Below are positions 10,526 through 18,936 of a stretch of DNA of 64,000 nt, piece by piece. How positions within the stretch are numbered: the stretch's first letter is position 1; every line of letters begins with the position of its first letter. Location: positions 1 to 64,000 of the forward strand of contig JAEYQO010000115.1 of assembly GCA_023409975.1 (NCBI GenBank). Direction: 5' to 3'. The stretch is from Bacteroidota bacterium (GTDB lineage: Bacteria; Bacteroidota; Bacteroidia; Chitinophagales; Chitinophagaceae). The notes below the pieces were generated by a model. The model searched no databases, had not been told where the DNA came from, and saw nothing but the letters and a program-made list of their open reading frames with translations. A program made the translations under genes and the position numbers.

Positions 10526-11233
10526 CTAAATAGATTTTGAAACAATATAGCCTGTGAGCAAGTCAAGGGATATGCTAATAAGGGTTCCGACCAATACGTA
10601 CTCGCTCATTTTTTGCTCACCTTCCTTTAAACGTATAATTGATTTTGCAGCCACTAACAGACCGATGGCTTCATACTGACTAATCAATACAAGAAAGAAT
10701 ATAATTAATCTTTCCAAAATGCCTATCCATGCTCCGGCATTCTCCAGGCTTTGTTCGTTGTGGTTTTGTATTTGATCTCTGAATGGCTTTGTAATCATTC
10801 CTATTACAATTCCCACAGGGCTTGTGAGGAACACAAGGGCAATACCTACAATCCATATATTGCGATCAACTATACATGCCTGGAAAATTTGCTTGACGGA
10901 TACAACATCAGGAAACTTGATCCACCAGATAATAAATATGACCACTAAATGGAGGAATTGGTCAATGCCAAAATACAGAACAGTGTCTTTACGGTAACTC
11001 TTCCACAAGTCAATTATGCCATGGCTGATAAAAATCACCAGCGGAACCCACCATCTATCGAAACAAGTGAACCACCATGCTACAAATGTGGTGAGTACAA
11101 TGTGAAACCAGAATTGCTTTGCTTCATGATGCTTTGCTCTCCTGGCATCTACCCAGCTTTTTGGCTGAAGTACAAAGTCAGTAACAAGATGGGCAGCAAG
11201 CAATCGAATGAGCCATATAATTGCATTATCCAT
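10526..11233 (-). CDS. DUF3307 family multi-pass membrane protein
   Basis: 235 residues. The N-terminal LIRLLAAHLVTDFVLQPK with a following HH and basic residues is the DUF3307 pattern. About six hydrophobic segments can be seen, at roughly 5-22, 44-62, 90-105, 127-148, 168-193 and 212-230, so it should sit in the inner membrane. Its biochemical function is not known. It overlaps the upstream SatD gene by 8 bp and ends 5 bp before the giant helicase, so it is translationally tied to both. DUF3307 and SatD genes commonly occur as pairs. In this setting it could be a membrane effector or sensor controlled by SatD, but that is inference. Confidence 0.75.
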   Translation of the reverse strand: MDNAIIWLIRLLAAHLVTDFVLQPKSWVDARRAKHHEAKQFWFHIVLTTFVAWWFTCFDRWWVPLVIFISHGIIDLWKSYRKDTVLYFGIDQFLHLVVIFIIWWIKFPDVVSVKQIFQACIVDRNIWIVGIALVFLTSPVGIVIGMITKPFRDQIQNHNEQSLENAGAWIGILERLIIFFLVLISQYEAIGLLVAAKSIIRLKEGEQKMSEYVLVGTLISISLDLLTGYIVSKSI

Positions 11234-11873
11234 TTATGGGGGTGATTTGTTGTATGCTTTGGTTATACAGCTTCAACAATTCTTCCATCTGCTTCCACCC
11301 CAATGACTGCACATGCCTGTTTACAGTTGACTGGGATTTATCTAAAACTTTAGCTGTTTCAATTTGGGTGCGGTCGTTTAGCAAATGCTGTAACACTTCC
11401 GCTTGTTTGTAGGTTAGTGCCTCAAAGAGATAGTCAGTGAAAAGGCTGATTGCTTCCAGGGCTGTATTTACTTTTTCATCGCCGGTGCGGATGATTAATC
11501 TTCTGCCTGTTTTCTCCAGTTCGTACAACCCTCTGCCGGATAGAAGAAATGCTTCGCCCTGTGCTGTTTTTATTTGCGTTACCGGCGTTTCTATGCTGCC
11601 GATTCCAATTGAGATTTTAAGGTCTGTTTGAATATTTTGAAGCTGGTTCTCAAAGAGTTTAGCCTCTGTACGAAGAATGAGTGCCAGCCGGTAAGCCGGA
11701 TAAGGATCAACAAGGTAGCTTTGAAAGCTGTCGCCGCGGTAAAAGGAAATGAACTTTGCCTGATTTGCATTGATCAGCTGCTCCAGAATGGTACGCAGTT
11801 CACCAGCAGCCTTGCTGCCCATGGCTGTTGAGTTCACTATATCGGCAGTAATAACGGCACCCAGCACTATCAT
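11226..11873 (-). CDS. SatD family protein (cyclase-like N-terminus plus HTH)
   Basis: 215 residues. The N-terminus VITADIVNST, then SFYRGDSF, ISIGIGSIE and GEAFLLSGRGLYELE, matches the SatD family. The pattern of Asp11, Asp48 and the following strand also looks like a class III nucleotide cyclase fold, where two Asp residues hold metal; this is a pattern read by eye. The C-terminal 60 residues (about 152-210) contain a helix-turn-helix with TQIETAKVLDKSQSTVNRHVQ. It probably acts as a DNA-binding regulator, perhaps sensing or making a nucleotide signal. It is the first gene after the only sizeable gap in the defence run and has repeated sequence motifs upstream, which fits autoregulation. 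Confidence 0.72.
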   Translation of the reverse strand: MIVLGAVITADIVNSTAMGSKAAGELRTILEQLINANQAKFISFYRGDSFQSYLVDPYPAYRLALILRTEAKLFENQLQNIQTDLKISIGIGSIETPVTQIKTAQGEAFLLSGRGLYELEKTGRRLIIRTGDEKVNTALEAISLFTDYLFEALTYKQAEVLQHLLNDRTQIETAKVLDKSQSTVNRHVQSLGWKQMEELLKLYNQSIQQITPING

Positions 11874-11877
11874 GCCT

Positions 11878-12000
11878 TAAAGATATAGTTCTTTTTGACG
11901 AATATTGAAATTTATCGCTTAAAAAGTAGATAATCATAAAATATCGTATTGAAAAGCGAATTTTTAAAATTATGCTATTAAAAGGCGAATAAGTGAAAAT
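11878..12000 (-). promoter_or_regulatory. Putative promoter and repeated operator-like motifs upstream of satD
   Basis: The 134-bp gap between the methyltransferase and satD is very AT-rich. A -7-like box TATCTTTA (11878-11885, minus strand) lies just before the satD ATG. Two near-identical 14-bp motifs, TATTGAAAAGCGAA (11947-11960) and TATTAAAAGGCGAA (11976-11989), are spaced exactly 29 bp apart, and a partial copy with the CGCTT core lies near 11914-11930. Direct repeats at this spacing suggest binding sites for an HTH protein, most simply SatD itself. Seen directly: the repeats; the regulator assignment is inference. Confidence 0.45.
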
Positions 12001-12007
12001 ATAGTAT

Positions 12008-15000
12008 TTAAGCAGTTGCTGCTTTCTTTTCGACAATAGCTTGATCTACAGTTCCCATTTCTTCTCTCACCCAAGCAAACTCATCATAAAGCTGCAGAAT
12101 AGTTTCTTTTGTGCGATAGCTGCCAAATTTGTCTATGTCTTTCCGTTTTACGATGGGAAAGGTTTCCAGGATGTAATCCATTTCCTCTTTTTCTAAACCA
12201 TAGAGGTGAGCATAGATTGCATCTAACTCACATTGAAGTTGGAAGCGTTCCCGATCATTCCAGATAAATGGATCTTCTTTAACATTAAAGTCGAGAGCAT
12301 AATGCTGCAGGTCTATACACGTATATGTTAGTTTTTTTACTCTACTGTCGATTTCTTCCCTAAGAACTTTCGAATAGGCATTGACAGGAACCAAGGGAAG
12401 TTGCTTAACAATAAAATGATTTAAGGCTGTTCCTCCAATTTTTGTCCGAACAACAAAGTCAAACATAAATGAGTTCAAATTTGCTATTAAAATATTAGCA
12501 TTTTCAAAGTCTCTAATAACAACTGATGGAGCACTTACCATTGTTGCGCTCCTGGGAATTATAGCAGCAATAAAGGTTCGATTATCGGTAGCTCTACATA
12601 CTAACCTAAATACAAGTTGCCATTTCCTATCCCAACCATTTTTTTCGATTTTGTTGTCGATAACCTGTTTATCGATGGAGTATCTCTTTTTAGAAAGGAA
12701 GTTTGGCGAATGATCGGAGTTAGGTACAAAATCTCCGCTTTCGAAATTTGCAAACCGATGATCGTAGTGAAAGAATAATTTTCCTTCATAAGCCCCGTAT
12801 AAGTTATCACCTTCAACGTAAGAGTTCAGTAGTTTCTTTTCATGCGTATCATTTACCATTTGCCATGCATGCCAGCCGTATTCATTCTCATTCTTGAGAA
12901 TATTAGTGATAACACGACCATTTTGATACATCTTCTTAACAATTGAAGCATCGGTTCTATTTCGAAAAACGGGGCAATTAGATGTATTCGGATTAATCAG
13001 TAGAAATTCGTCCGCAGTTAATGAATAATGCCGATGTTCATCATGTAATTGATTGGGATTAGAAGCGAAGAATAAAAGGTCAATAGGGTTGCAATTCTTT
13101 ATTTGCGATAATGTTAGAAGACAGAACTTAAAACTTCTATGAATATCAAAGATGCCTTCACTGTTTTCGAAATCAAATAAGGAATAAAGAAGTTTATTGT
13201 TAATAATAAATTTAAAAAACTCTTTAGAGGTGTCATCGGTGGCAATACCTGAAGGTGTGATAATAGCCGCGAAGCCCTTCTTATTAATTAACTGAAGGAA
13301 TTTATCAGCAAAAACTAAGTAAGTGTTTACATTCCGCAGCGCTGATAAATCATATCCGCCGCAATTTTTTAAAAATTGAACAATACGCAGCAAATAAAAC
13401 TGTTCTTGCTTGTAAACTGAATATAAAAGCGGGTCTGTAATACTAAGACTTTCGATGAGAGTTTCCCTAGTACTTGCATCTGCTTCTACGATATTATCGT
13501 ATTTTCCCTTGAAGAATTTCTTATCCTCAACTTGTAGCTTTTCCCAGGGAGGATTACCTAATAAGCAATCAAAACCACCCTTCTCAAACACCTCAGGAAA
13601 CTCTAAATGGTAGTGGAAAAACCTGTATTCATCAGCTACTTTCAGTACCCTGTCTACCAAGGCTTCATTTATTTTTTCATTCTCTTTAAGCTTCTCCAGT
13701 GTTACGTTGGTTGGGTAAATCTCCAGGTCAACTTCTGTTTTATCAATGAAAAATGCAGCCGTCCAAACATCAGCCATCAGCCAGGCTTTGTATTTACGCT
13801 CCTGTTCTTCCAGCTTGTGGTATTCTTCTTCGGCAAGGTCCACTTCATCGGGTTCTTCCTGCTTGCGTTGTTCCAGTTCTTTACGCTTACGCAGCAATTC
13901 ATCCGTTTCTCTCTTGCGAAAACCTAGGTATTGCACAGCAGGTCCTGCTACCTGGTTCAGGCTTTTCAAGTGCCTTTTTGCATCTGCTTTCAGCTTTGTA
14001 CAAATTGCAGGATTATCGTTGCCTACAGCTTTATATGCTTCTTCAGGTATTCCCTTTTCAATCAGCTCCGGTGTAGCTCCAATTAATGAGTTACCGCATT
14101 TCAGTTTGTGGTCTAAGAAAGTTAAAGGCATGTCCGGTAAAGAGGCTGTAATCCATAAGCTGAACTTTGCCAGTTCTAATGCCATTGGGTTTAAGTCAAC
14201 ACCGTAAATGCAATGCAGCAATACATCTCTTTTTGCTTCCCGCAACTGGTCATCGGTTGGTCTTTCTTCATCACCCATTCGTATCAGTGCCAGTTGTTCA
14301 CCCAACTTCTCCAATGCAGCGCAAATAAAAGCACCAGAGCCGCAGGCAATGTCTGCCACTTTTAAAGCCAGCAGGGCTTTTTCTTTTTCAGCCTGGGTAG
14401 TTTTGTCCTTCAGTGCATTTTCAATCACCGGTACCAACGCAGATTCGATGAGCTGAGCCACCAAACGGCTATCAGTGTAATACGAACCGGTGGTTTTTCT
14501 ATCTGTTCCACGATCATCCAGATAAAACTCACCACGATGTATTTCTCTCTTGCCTAAAGCGATGTGCTCTCTCGCCAATTTAGGCTCATAATCCAGCAGG
14601 CTTTCATACACTGAACCTAGTTCATCAATAGCCAGGTTTGCGTAATTGATACGATTACTGAGGTTATCCAGTTTAAAGTAACTAAGCCGGTAAATAGCAT
14701 CGAGTAAAAACTTGTTCTTTAGTGTAAGCTCTTTGATTCCGGAAATTTTTTTATCTGAAAATAACTGTCCTCCAAAAGCATTGATCTCTTCACCATTTTT
14801 AAACTTATAACCTTTAGCAACCAGCTTAAAAGTGATTTTCAACCCTTCCCACAAATCTTTTTCTTCGTCGTGGTTGTAATTGCCTTTCTCTGCCAGTTCT
14901 CTCAATGCATTTATACTATAAGTTCTTGCATAAATACTGTTACGCACGGGCAGCCAACCTTTCTGCTCTGCAAACATGAGGAAGAGCAGGCGATAGATTA

Positions 15001-15883
15001 CATTTAGTATTTCTGCATAGAAAGCTTTAACCTTACCGTTTTGAAATTCGTCGGGGTTCAGGTTTTCGGCAAAACCGTTACCTAATTTTTCAATGGCTTC
15101 AATTACCTGATCACGGAGTTTGTTGCCAACTTTTACACCTGTTTCTCTTGATTTTTTATGAAAGCTTTCCAGCAAGCAATTGCTTTCTATTTCTATAGGA
15201 TTGCATTCTTCATCAAGTTCCACCTCTTGTTCGCCCTGGTACTGGTTTTCAATCCTGGAACGATGCAGGATTCTGAAGAGCACACGAAATTGTTCCGTAT
15301 TTGCTGTTTCAAAAATGCTTTCAAGGTCGAACTCGAGAAAACCCTTGGTGATAGAATGGTAAAAATCCCGGAGCAGCCGGATTTTTTTACCATTGGTGAG
15401 CATTGCCCATTGATGATGGCTGGTATTGATGTATTGCTGCAGGCAGTCCTGTGGACTCTTGTGCTTGTGTGTGCGGCTATGTGGATCTTTGCTATCGAGG
15501 TCCTGCGATGAATGCACCATATGAATAACAGGGGCATAGTCACTGCTCCAACCTTTGTATGGAATATGATACTCTGTACCAGATTGGCTTTTTATGTTAG
15601 AGCCCACAAAAACAGGATCGTAGCCAAGAGCTTTGAGGAAAGGCAATATCCATTTGTTGCGTAATTCAGAAGTATCCAGTTCATCACCGATAATATCAGT
15701 ACGGTTTTCTTCCCAGCGTTCACGAAGCTTTTCAAAAGTAGAAGCTATAACTTCATCTACCTTTCGCATTTCACCACCGAAGCTTCTGTCTTTCACATAA
15801 TCGGCTTTGGTTTCATTTGCCAATGACAAACAAAAATCTTCTGTAATTATATTACCACTTGATTTTATAAAACTTAGGGGCAT
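12008..15883 (-). CDS. Large N6-adenine DNA methyltransferase (DrmMI/PglX/type IIG-like)
   Basis: 1291 residues. SAM-binding motif I is DIACGSGAF at about residue 513, and catalytic motif IV is NPPW at about 778, the signature of gamma-class N6-adenine methylases of the Eco57I type. The N-terminal 250 residues (with SPQDCLQQYIN and WAMLTNGKKIRLL) match the region before the methylase in type IIG and BREX/DISARM enzymes; no clear PD-(D/E)XK motif was seen there. The C-terminal third probably holds the target-recognition part. It would mark host DNA so that the neighbouring helicases spare it. It starts 13 bp after the SNF2 helicase gene, the same pairing as drmD-drmMI in class 1 DISARM. Confidence 0.87.
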   Translation of the reverse strand: MPLSFIKSSGNIITEDFCLSLANETKADYVKDRSFGGEMRKVDEVIASTFEKLRERWEENRTDIIGDELDTSELRNKWILPFLKALGYDPVFVGSNIKSQSGTEYHIPYKGWSSDYAPVIHMVHSSQDLDSKDPHSRTHKHKSPQDCLQQYINTSHHQWAMLTNGKKIRLLRDFYHSITKGFLEFDLESIFETANTEQFRVLFRILHRSRIENQYQGEQEVELDEECNPIEIESNCLLESFHKKSRETGVKVGNKLRDQVIEAIEKLGNGFAENLNPDEFQNGKVKAFYAEILNVIYRLLFLMFAEQKGWLPVRNSIYARTYSINALRELAEKGNYNHDEEKDLWEGLKITFKLVAKGYKFKNGEEINAFGGQLFSDKKISGIKELTLKNKFLLDAIYRLSYFKLDNLSNRINYANLAIDELGSVYESLLDYEPKLAREHIALGKREIHRGEFYLDDRGTDRKTTGSYYTDSRLVAQLIESALVPVIENALKDKTTQAEKEKALLALKVADIACGSGAFICAALEKLGEQLALIRMGDEERPTDDQLREAKRDVLLHCIYGVDLNPMALELAKFSLWITASLPDMPLTFLDHKLKCGNSLIGATPELIEKGIPEEAYKAVGNDNPAICTKLKADAKRHLKSLNQVAGPAVQYLGFRKRETDELLRKRKELEQRKQEEPDEVDLAEEEYHKLEEQERKYKAWLMADVWTAAFFIDKTEVDLEIYPTNVTLEKLKENEKINEALVDRVLKVADEYRFFHYHLEFPEVFEKGGFDCLLGNPPWEKLQVEDKKFFKGKYDNIVEADASTRETLIESLSITDPLLYSVYKQEQFYLLRIVQFLKNCGGYDLSALRNVNTYLVFADKFLQLINKKGFAAIITPSGIATDDTSKEFFKFIINNKLLYSLFDFENSEGIFDIHRSFKFCLLTLSQIKNCNPIDLLFFASNPNQLHDEHRHYSLTADEFLLINPNTSNCPVFRNRTDASIVKKMYQNGRVITNILKNENEYGWHAWQMVNDTHEKKLLNSYVEGDNLYGAYEGKLFFHYDHRFANFESGDFVPNSDHSPNFLSKKRYSIDKQVIDNKIEKNGWDRKWQLVFRLVCRATDNRTFIAAIIPRSATMVSAPSVVIRDFENANILIANLNSFMFDFVVRTKIGGTALNHFIVKQLPLVPVNAYSKVLREEIDSRVKKLTYTCIDLQHYALDFNVKEDPFIWNDRERFQLQCELDAIYAHLYGLEKEEMDYILETFPIVKRKDIDKFGSYRTKETILQLYDEFAWVREEMGTVDQAIVEKKAATA

Positions 15884-15896
15884 TTTCTACTCTTTG

Positions 15897-18740
15897 TTAT
15901 AGCGGTTGAATGATGGTAACAGTCAGTAAATCATGACCTGCTTCTTCTATATAAATCATTTCATCCAGCCATAAGGGTTGTTCCGTGTCCTTGCTTTCCA
16001 CCAGTATTTTTTTGTATAGTTCCTTTCTTTCGTCTATCAACTTCATTCTTCGTTCTGAAATTTTTTCCAGAACTATCTTCTCCAGTGTTACAAGATTCAA
16101 AGCATCATTAATATGCTCAGTGAGTTCTGATTGTGATAAGTTCCTTGTAGTTTGTGCAACACTAAAGGACGATACAGGTAAAAGCTTCTCAGAAAAACCA
16201 TCAACTGCAAAAGTGACCAACTCCTCAATTACTCTTTTCTCTTTTAATCCAACAGTAAATCGAACCAAAAAATTATACAAGTAGCATACAGTCTTTACCT
16301 CCTCAGAAAAGAAGTAGGCATTTCTTCCTGACACACCTTTATTGGTAAAAAACTCTGCTTTTACTACTTCAATCAATTTGCGGATCAGCGGATGTCCTGC
16401 ATCAAGAATAATAGCGTCCGGATTCGTTAAAGCTAGTTCAGGATCAAAGGTTACCTTTTTTATAGAGGAAGAAAAACGTTGTAAAATCAACCGGGGATCA
16501 TTTAAAATAATCTCGTAAAACCCAGAGCCTTTATCTATCAGAGCAGAACCGAACCGATTCAAAGCAGACTTCACGAAGAGCAACACTTCTTCCTGAGAAC
16601 CTACAATGCGTTTTGTTTCTTCTATACGCTTATCTATCTCTGGCAATTCAATATCGAGACTACTGTAAAATGACTCTTCTTCAATCTTTTTCTTCCGCTT
16701 TTTGTCTTCTTCCACAGTAAAGGATTGGCGAACTGCTTTTTTAGTTTCATCTACGCCGACTGAAGAAAACAAATCAGGCATATTTGCATCAATAGTATTC
16801 CTTTTTGTCTTCTTTCTTTTAGATGCTTCCTGGATTAAAGTTTTCAAATACTCTTCGTCTCCGAAATAAGCTGCAGCATAATCTCGGTCAATTTCAATTG
16901 TATCAATTTTTTCCCGCAGCAATTGCAAAATCTCACGGTCGAGGGATTTATCCAACACCAATGTTCTTATGCAAACAATGTCTTTTTTCTGTCCTATCCT
17001 GTCAATTCTTCCATTGCGTTGCTCCAAACGATTTGGATTCCAGGGGAGCTCATAGTGCACAACATTGGATGATAGTCGTTGCAGGTTTAAGCCTTCAGAT
17101 ATTACATCCGTCGCAATCAACAAAGCTTTCTTAGATCGATCAAATTTTCCAAACACTTCAGTACGGGCATTCAAGCTCATATCCCCGTGCATGATAAATG
17201 TTTCAAACTCTTTGCTTTTGAGATTAGCTTCCAGATAATCTAAGGTGTCTTTATACTTAGTAAAAATGATCACCTTGGAATCCTTTTCCAGCAATTCAGG
17301 AAGAATATCCGTTTTAAGCCTTTGCAGTTTTTCGTCATCTTTCGCTCCGAGCTTTTCAGCGAAACTGATGATTCTTTGTATTTCTGACAGTTCATCAGCG
17401 TGCAATGCCTCAAAATCTAAACGCAGTGAAGCCATTTCATCTGAAGCCCTCTCATCCTCTATAGTTCCATCAAATAAAGATTGTTGATAGGTTTCTTCTT
17501 CATTTTCATTAACTACTGCAATCGGATTTTGCAGGGAGGAAATCCTGTTGCGCAAAGATTGCAATACGGCGTATGGAGAGCTAATAGCCCTCTTTTGCAA
17601 GTGAATGGCTACCCAACTTGCAATATTTTTTATTTTATTGGATTGCTGATCTTTTGCAGATTTCAAGATGAAGTCGCCATAGCGCTCCACTGCTTCCAAT
17701 AATTGTAAAAGCTTACCATTCGGCTTCGGTTCTATGATTACTTCTTTTTGGTCACGCTTCGGAAACGGAGAGTTTTTACCCTGCTTTTCATACCATTGTT
17801 CCAGTTTTTTTCTATTTCGTTGAATAACATTATACCTCGCTTTAGCTTTATTGAAAGTGAACTCTCCATTTCTGTTCTCTACTATTTCTGGGTTGATTAT
17901 CTCTAAAATACTTGCAAAGGAATCGGAATAGCCATTGTGTGGCGTAGCTGTTAGAAATAGTACATTTTGAACCTTCTTACCCACATCTCGAATCAACTCA
18001 TACCGCTTTTGTTGCTTTGCTGCTTTGGCTGCACTGTGTGGTCTTGCACATAAATGAACTTCATCCACCAAGAGAAAATCCCACTGTTGTTCCAAGATTT
18101 GTTGTTTGATATCGGGAGACTTTGCATAGTCAACAGATGCAATCACAAACTGGAAGAATTGCCAAGGGTTAGCACCTGCTGGCAGCTCTTTCTCAAACTC
18201 TTTTCGTGAAAAAGAATCGATGATTGTAGCTCGTATGTGGAAGAAATAATCAAGAGCTTCCTTCCATTGCTGTTTAAGGTTAGCGGGAGTAAGAAAAAGC
18301 ACTCTTTTTACTTTTCCACGCTGTATCAATTCAGATATTATCAGCCCTGCTTCAATGGTTTTTCCTAAGCCTACATCATCTCCTATGAGCATCCGGGTAT
18401 TGGGCTTTTCCAGAGCAAGCACCAAAGGCACCATTTGATAATTATAAGGAACAACAGAAGACCTATGCAAGCTGAGAAAAGGTGCAGAACCATGAATCAA
18501 ATCGAACTGATATGCCCGAAGTAACAGTCGCTGGGCTGATAAATCACCCGTTAGCTCTGCATTTATTCTTTCAAATCGCTCCTCCCTGATTTCTTCCACG
18601 TCTGCTAAAAATGTTTTCTGGCTACCCGAATCTCCGGTAATTGGAGTTGCTACAACCTCAATACCGTCAAACTCATCAATACGCCATAGGCGGTTACGCA
18701 TATTGACAATGATTCCAGGCTTGATATTAGTATTAACCAT
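15897..18740 (-). CDS. SNF2-type DEAD/DEAH helicase, DrmD-like
   Basis: 947 residues from ATG 18740. A frame extension up to 18851 exists, but the conserved start MVNTNIKPGIIVNMRNR fits the family better. Motifs: GDDVGLGKTIEAGL (about 118-131), LTPANLKQQW, DEVH (about 223), LTATPHNGY, and the C-terminal helicase domain with ATDVISEGLNLQ and NGRIDRIGQKKD near 580. The last 250 residues are the charged region common in DrmD-like/RapA-like helicases. DrmD is one of the class 1 DISARM markers together with the adjacent adenine methylase. It is the first gene of the defence run and has its own promoter-like sequence about 70 bp upstream. Confidence 0.85.
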   Translation of the reverse strand: MVNTNIKPGIIVNMRNRLWRIDEFDGIEVVATPITGDSGSQKTFLADVEEIREERFERINAELTGDLSAQRLLLRAYQFDLIHGSAPFLSLHRSSVVPYNYQMVPLVLALEKPNTRMLIGDDVGLGKTIEAGLIISELIQRGKVKRVLFLTPANLKQQWKEALDYFFHIRATIIDSFSRKEFEKELPAGANPWQFFQFVIASVDYAKSPDIKQQILEQQWDFLLVDEVHLCARPHSAAKAAKQQKRYELIRDVGKKVQNVLFLTATPHNGYSDSFASILEIINPEIVENRNGEFTFNKAKARYNVIQRNRKKLEQWYEKQGKNSPFPKRDQKEVIIEPKPNGKLLQLLEAVERYGDFILKSAKDQQSNKIKNIASWVAIHLQKRAISSPYAVLQSLRNRISSLQNPIAVVNENEEETYQQSLFDGTIEDERASDEMASLRLDFEALHADELSEIQRIISFAEKLGAKDDEKLQRLKTDILPELLEKDSKVIIFTKYKDTLDYLEANLKSKEFETFIMHGDMSLNARTEVFGKFDRSKKALLIATDVISEGLNLQRLSSNVVHYELPWNPNRLEQRNGRIDRIGQKKDIVCIRTLVLDKSLDREILQLLREKIDTIEIDRDYAAAYFGDEEYLKTLIQEASKRKKTKRNTIDANMPDLFSSVGVDETKKAVRQSFTVEEDKKRKKKIEEESFYSSLDIELPEIDKRIEETKRIVGSQEEVLLFVKSALNRFGSALIDKGSGFYEIILNDPRLILQRFSSSIKKVTFDPELALTNPDAIILDAGHPLIRKLIEVVKAEFFTNKGVSGRNAYFFSEEVKTVCYLYNFLVRFTVGLKEKRVIEELVTFAVDGFSEKLLPVSSFSVAQTTRNLSQSELTEHINDALNLVTLEKIVLEKISERRMKLIDERKELYKKILVESKDTEQPLWLDEMIYIEEAGHDLLTVTIIQPL

Positions 18741-18813
18741 GATAATAAATAGGGTACTCACACATTGAAAACCAGCAAGTTTTGGAGACTGTGGGAGTAC
18801 AATTAAAGATTTG

Positions 18814-18836
18814 CAAATGTAACTTTTGTACAAAAG
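18814..18836 (-). promoter_or_regulatory. Putative promoter of the drmD-like gene with a 14-bp palindromic operator
   Basis: On the minus strand a perfect Bacteroidota -7 box TACATTTG occupies 18814-18821. One base beyond it, 18823-18836 is the perfect 14-bp palindrome CTTTTGTACAAAAG, placed in the spacer where a dimeric repressor would block RNA polymerase. The distance to the drmD-like ATG is about 74 bp. No good -33 TTTG at 19 bp was found, so the promoter call is moderate. Confidence 0.5.
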
Positions 18837-18904
18837 AACATTCCCGCTCAAAATAAGAAAATAATGTTTGATCTCCTCTGATGCAAAGTCTGCAAATGCT
18901 GCAA

Positions 18905-18936
18905 AGCCCCCTAACCTCCCCCTCCAAGGGAGGAAA
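18905..18936. repeat. Pyrimidine/purine palindromic dispersed repeat
   Basis: The stretch with CCTAACCTCCCCCTCC followed by AAGGGAGG is a short imperfect palindrome resembling dispersed repeats I recognise from intergenic regions of other Bacteroidota. It overlaps the 3' end of the DUF3987 pseudogene and supplies that frame's odd last residues (SLGGGG), so the original C-terminus may have been altered there. Confidence 0.4.

Noticed and set aside
13607..14207. Plus-strand open frames of 106 and 153 codons
   Set aside because: They are antisense shadows of the methyltransferase gene, with low-complexity Ser/Leu-rich products.
3290..18740. Labelling the island simply as a complete class 1 DISARM system
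   Set aside because: drmD-like and drmMI-like genes are present, but helicase and DUF1998 are fused with a nuclease, no PLD-type DrmC was seen, and pAgo, SatD, DUF3307 and McrBC are not part of DISARM.
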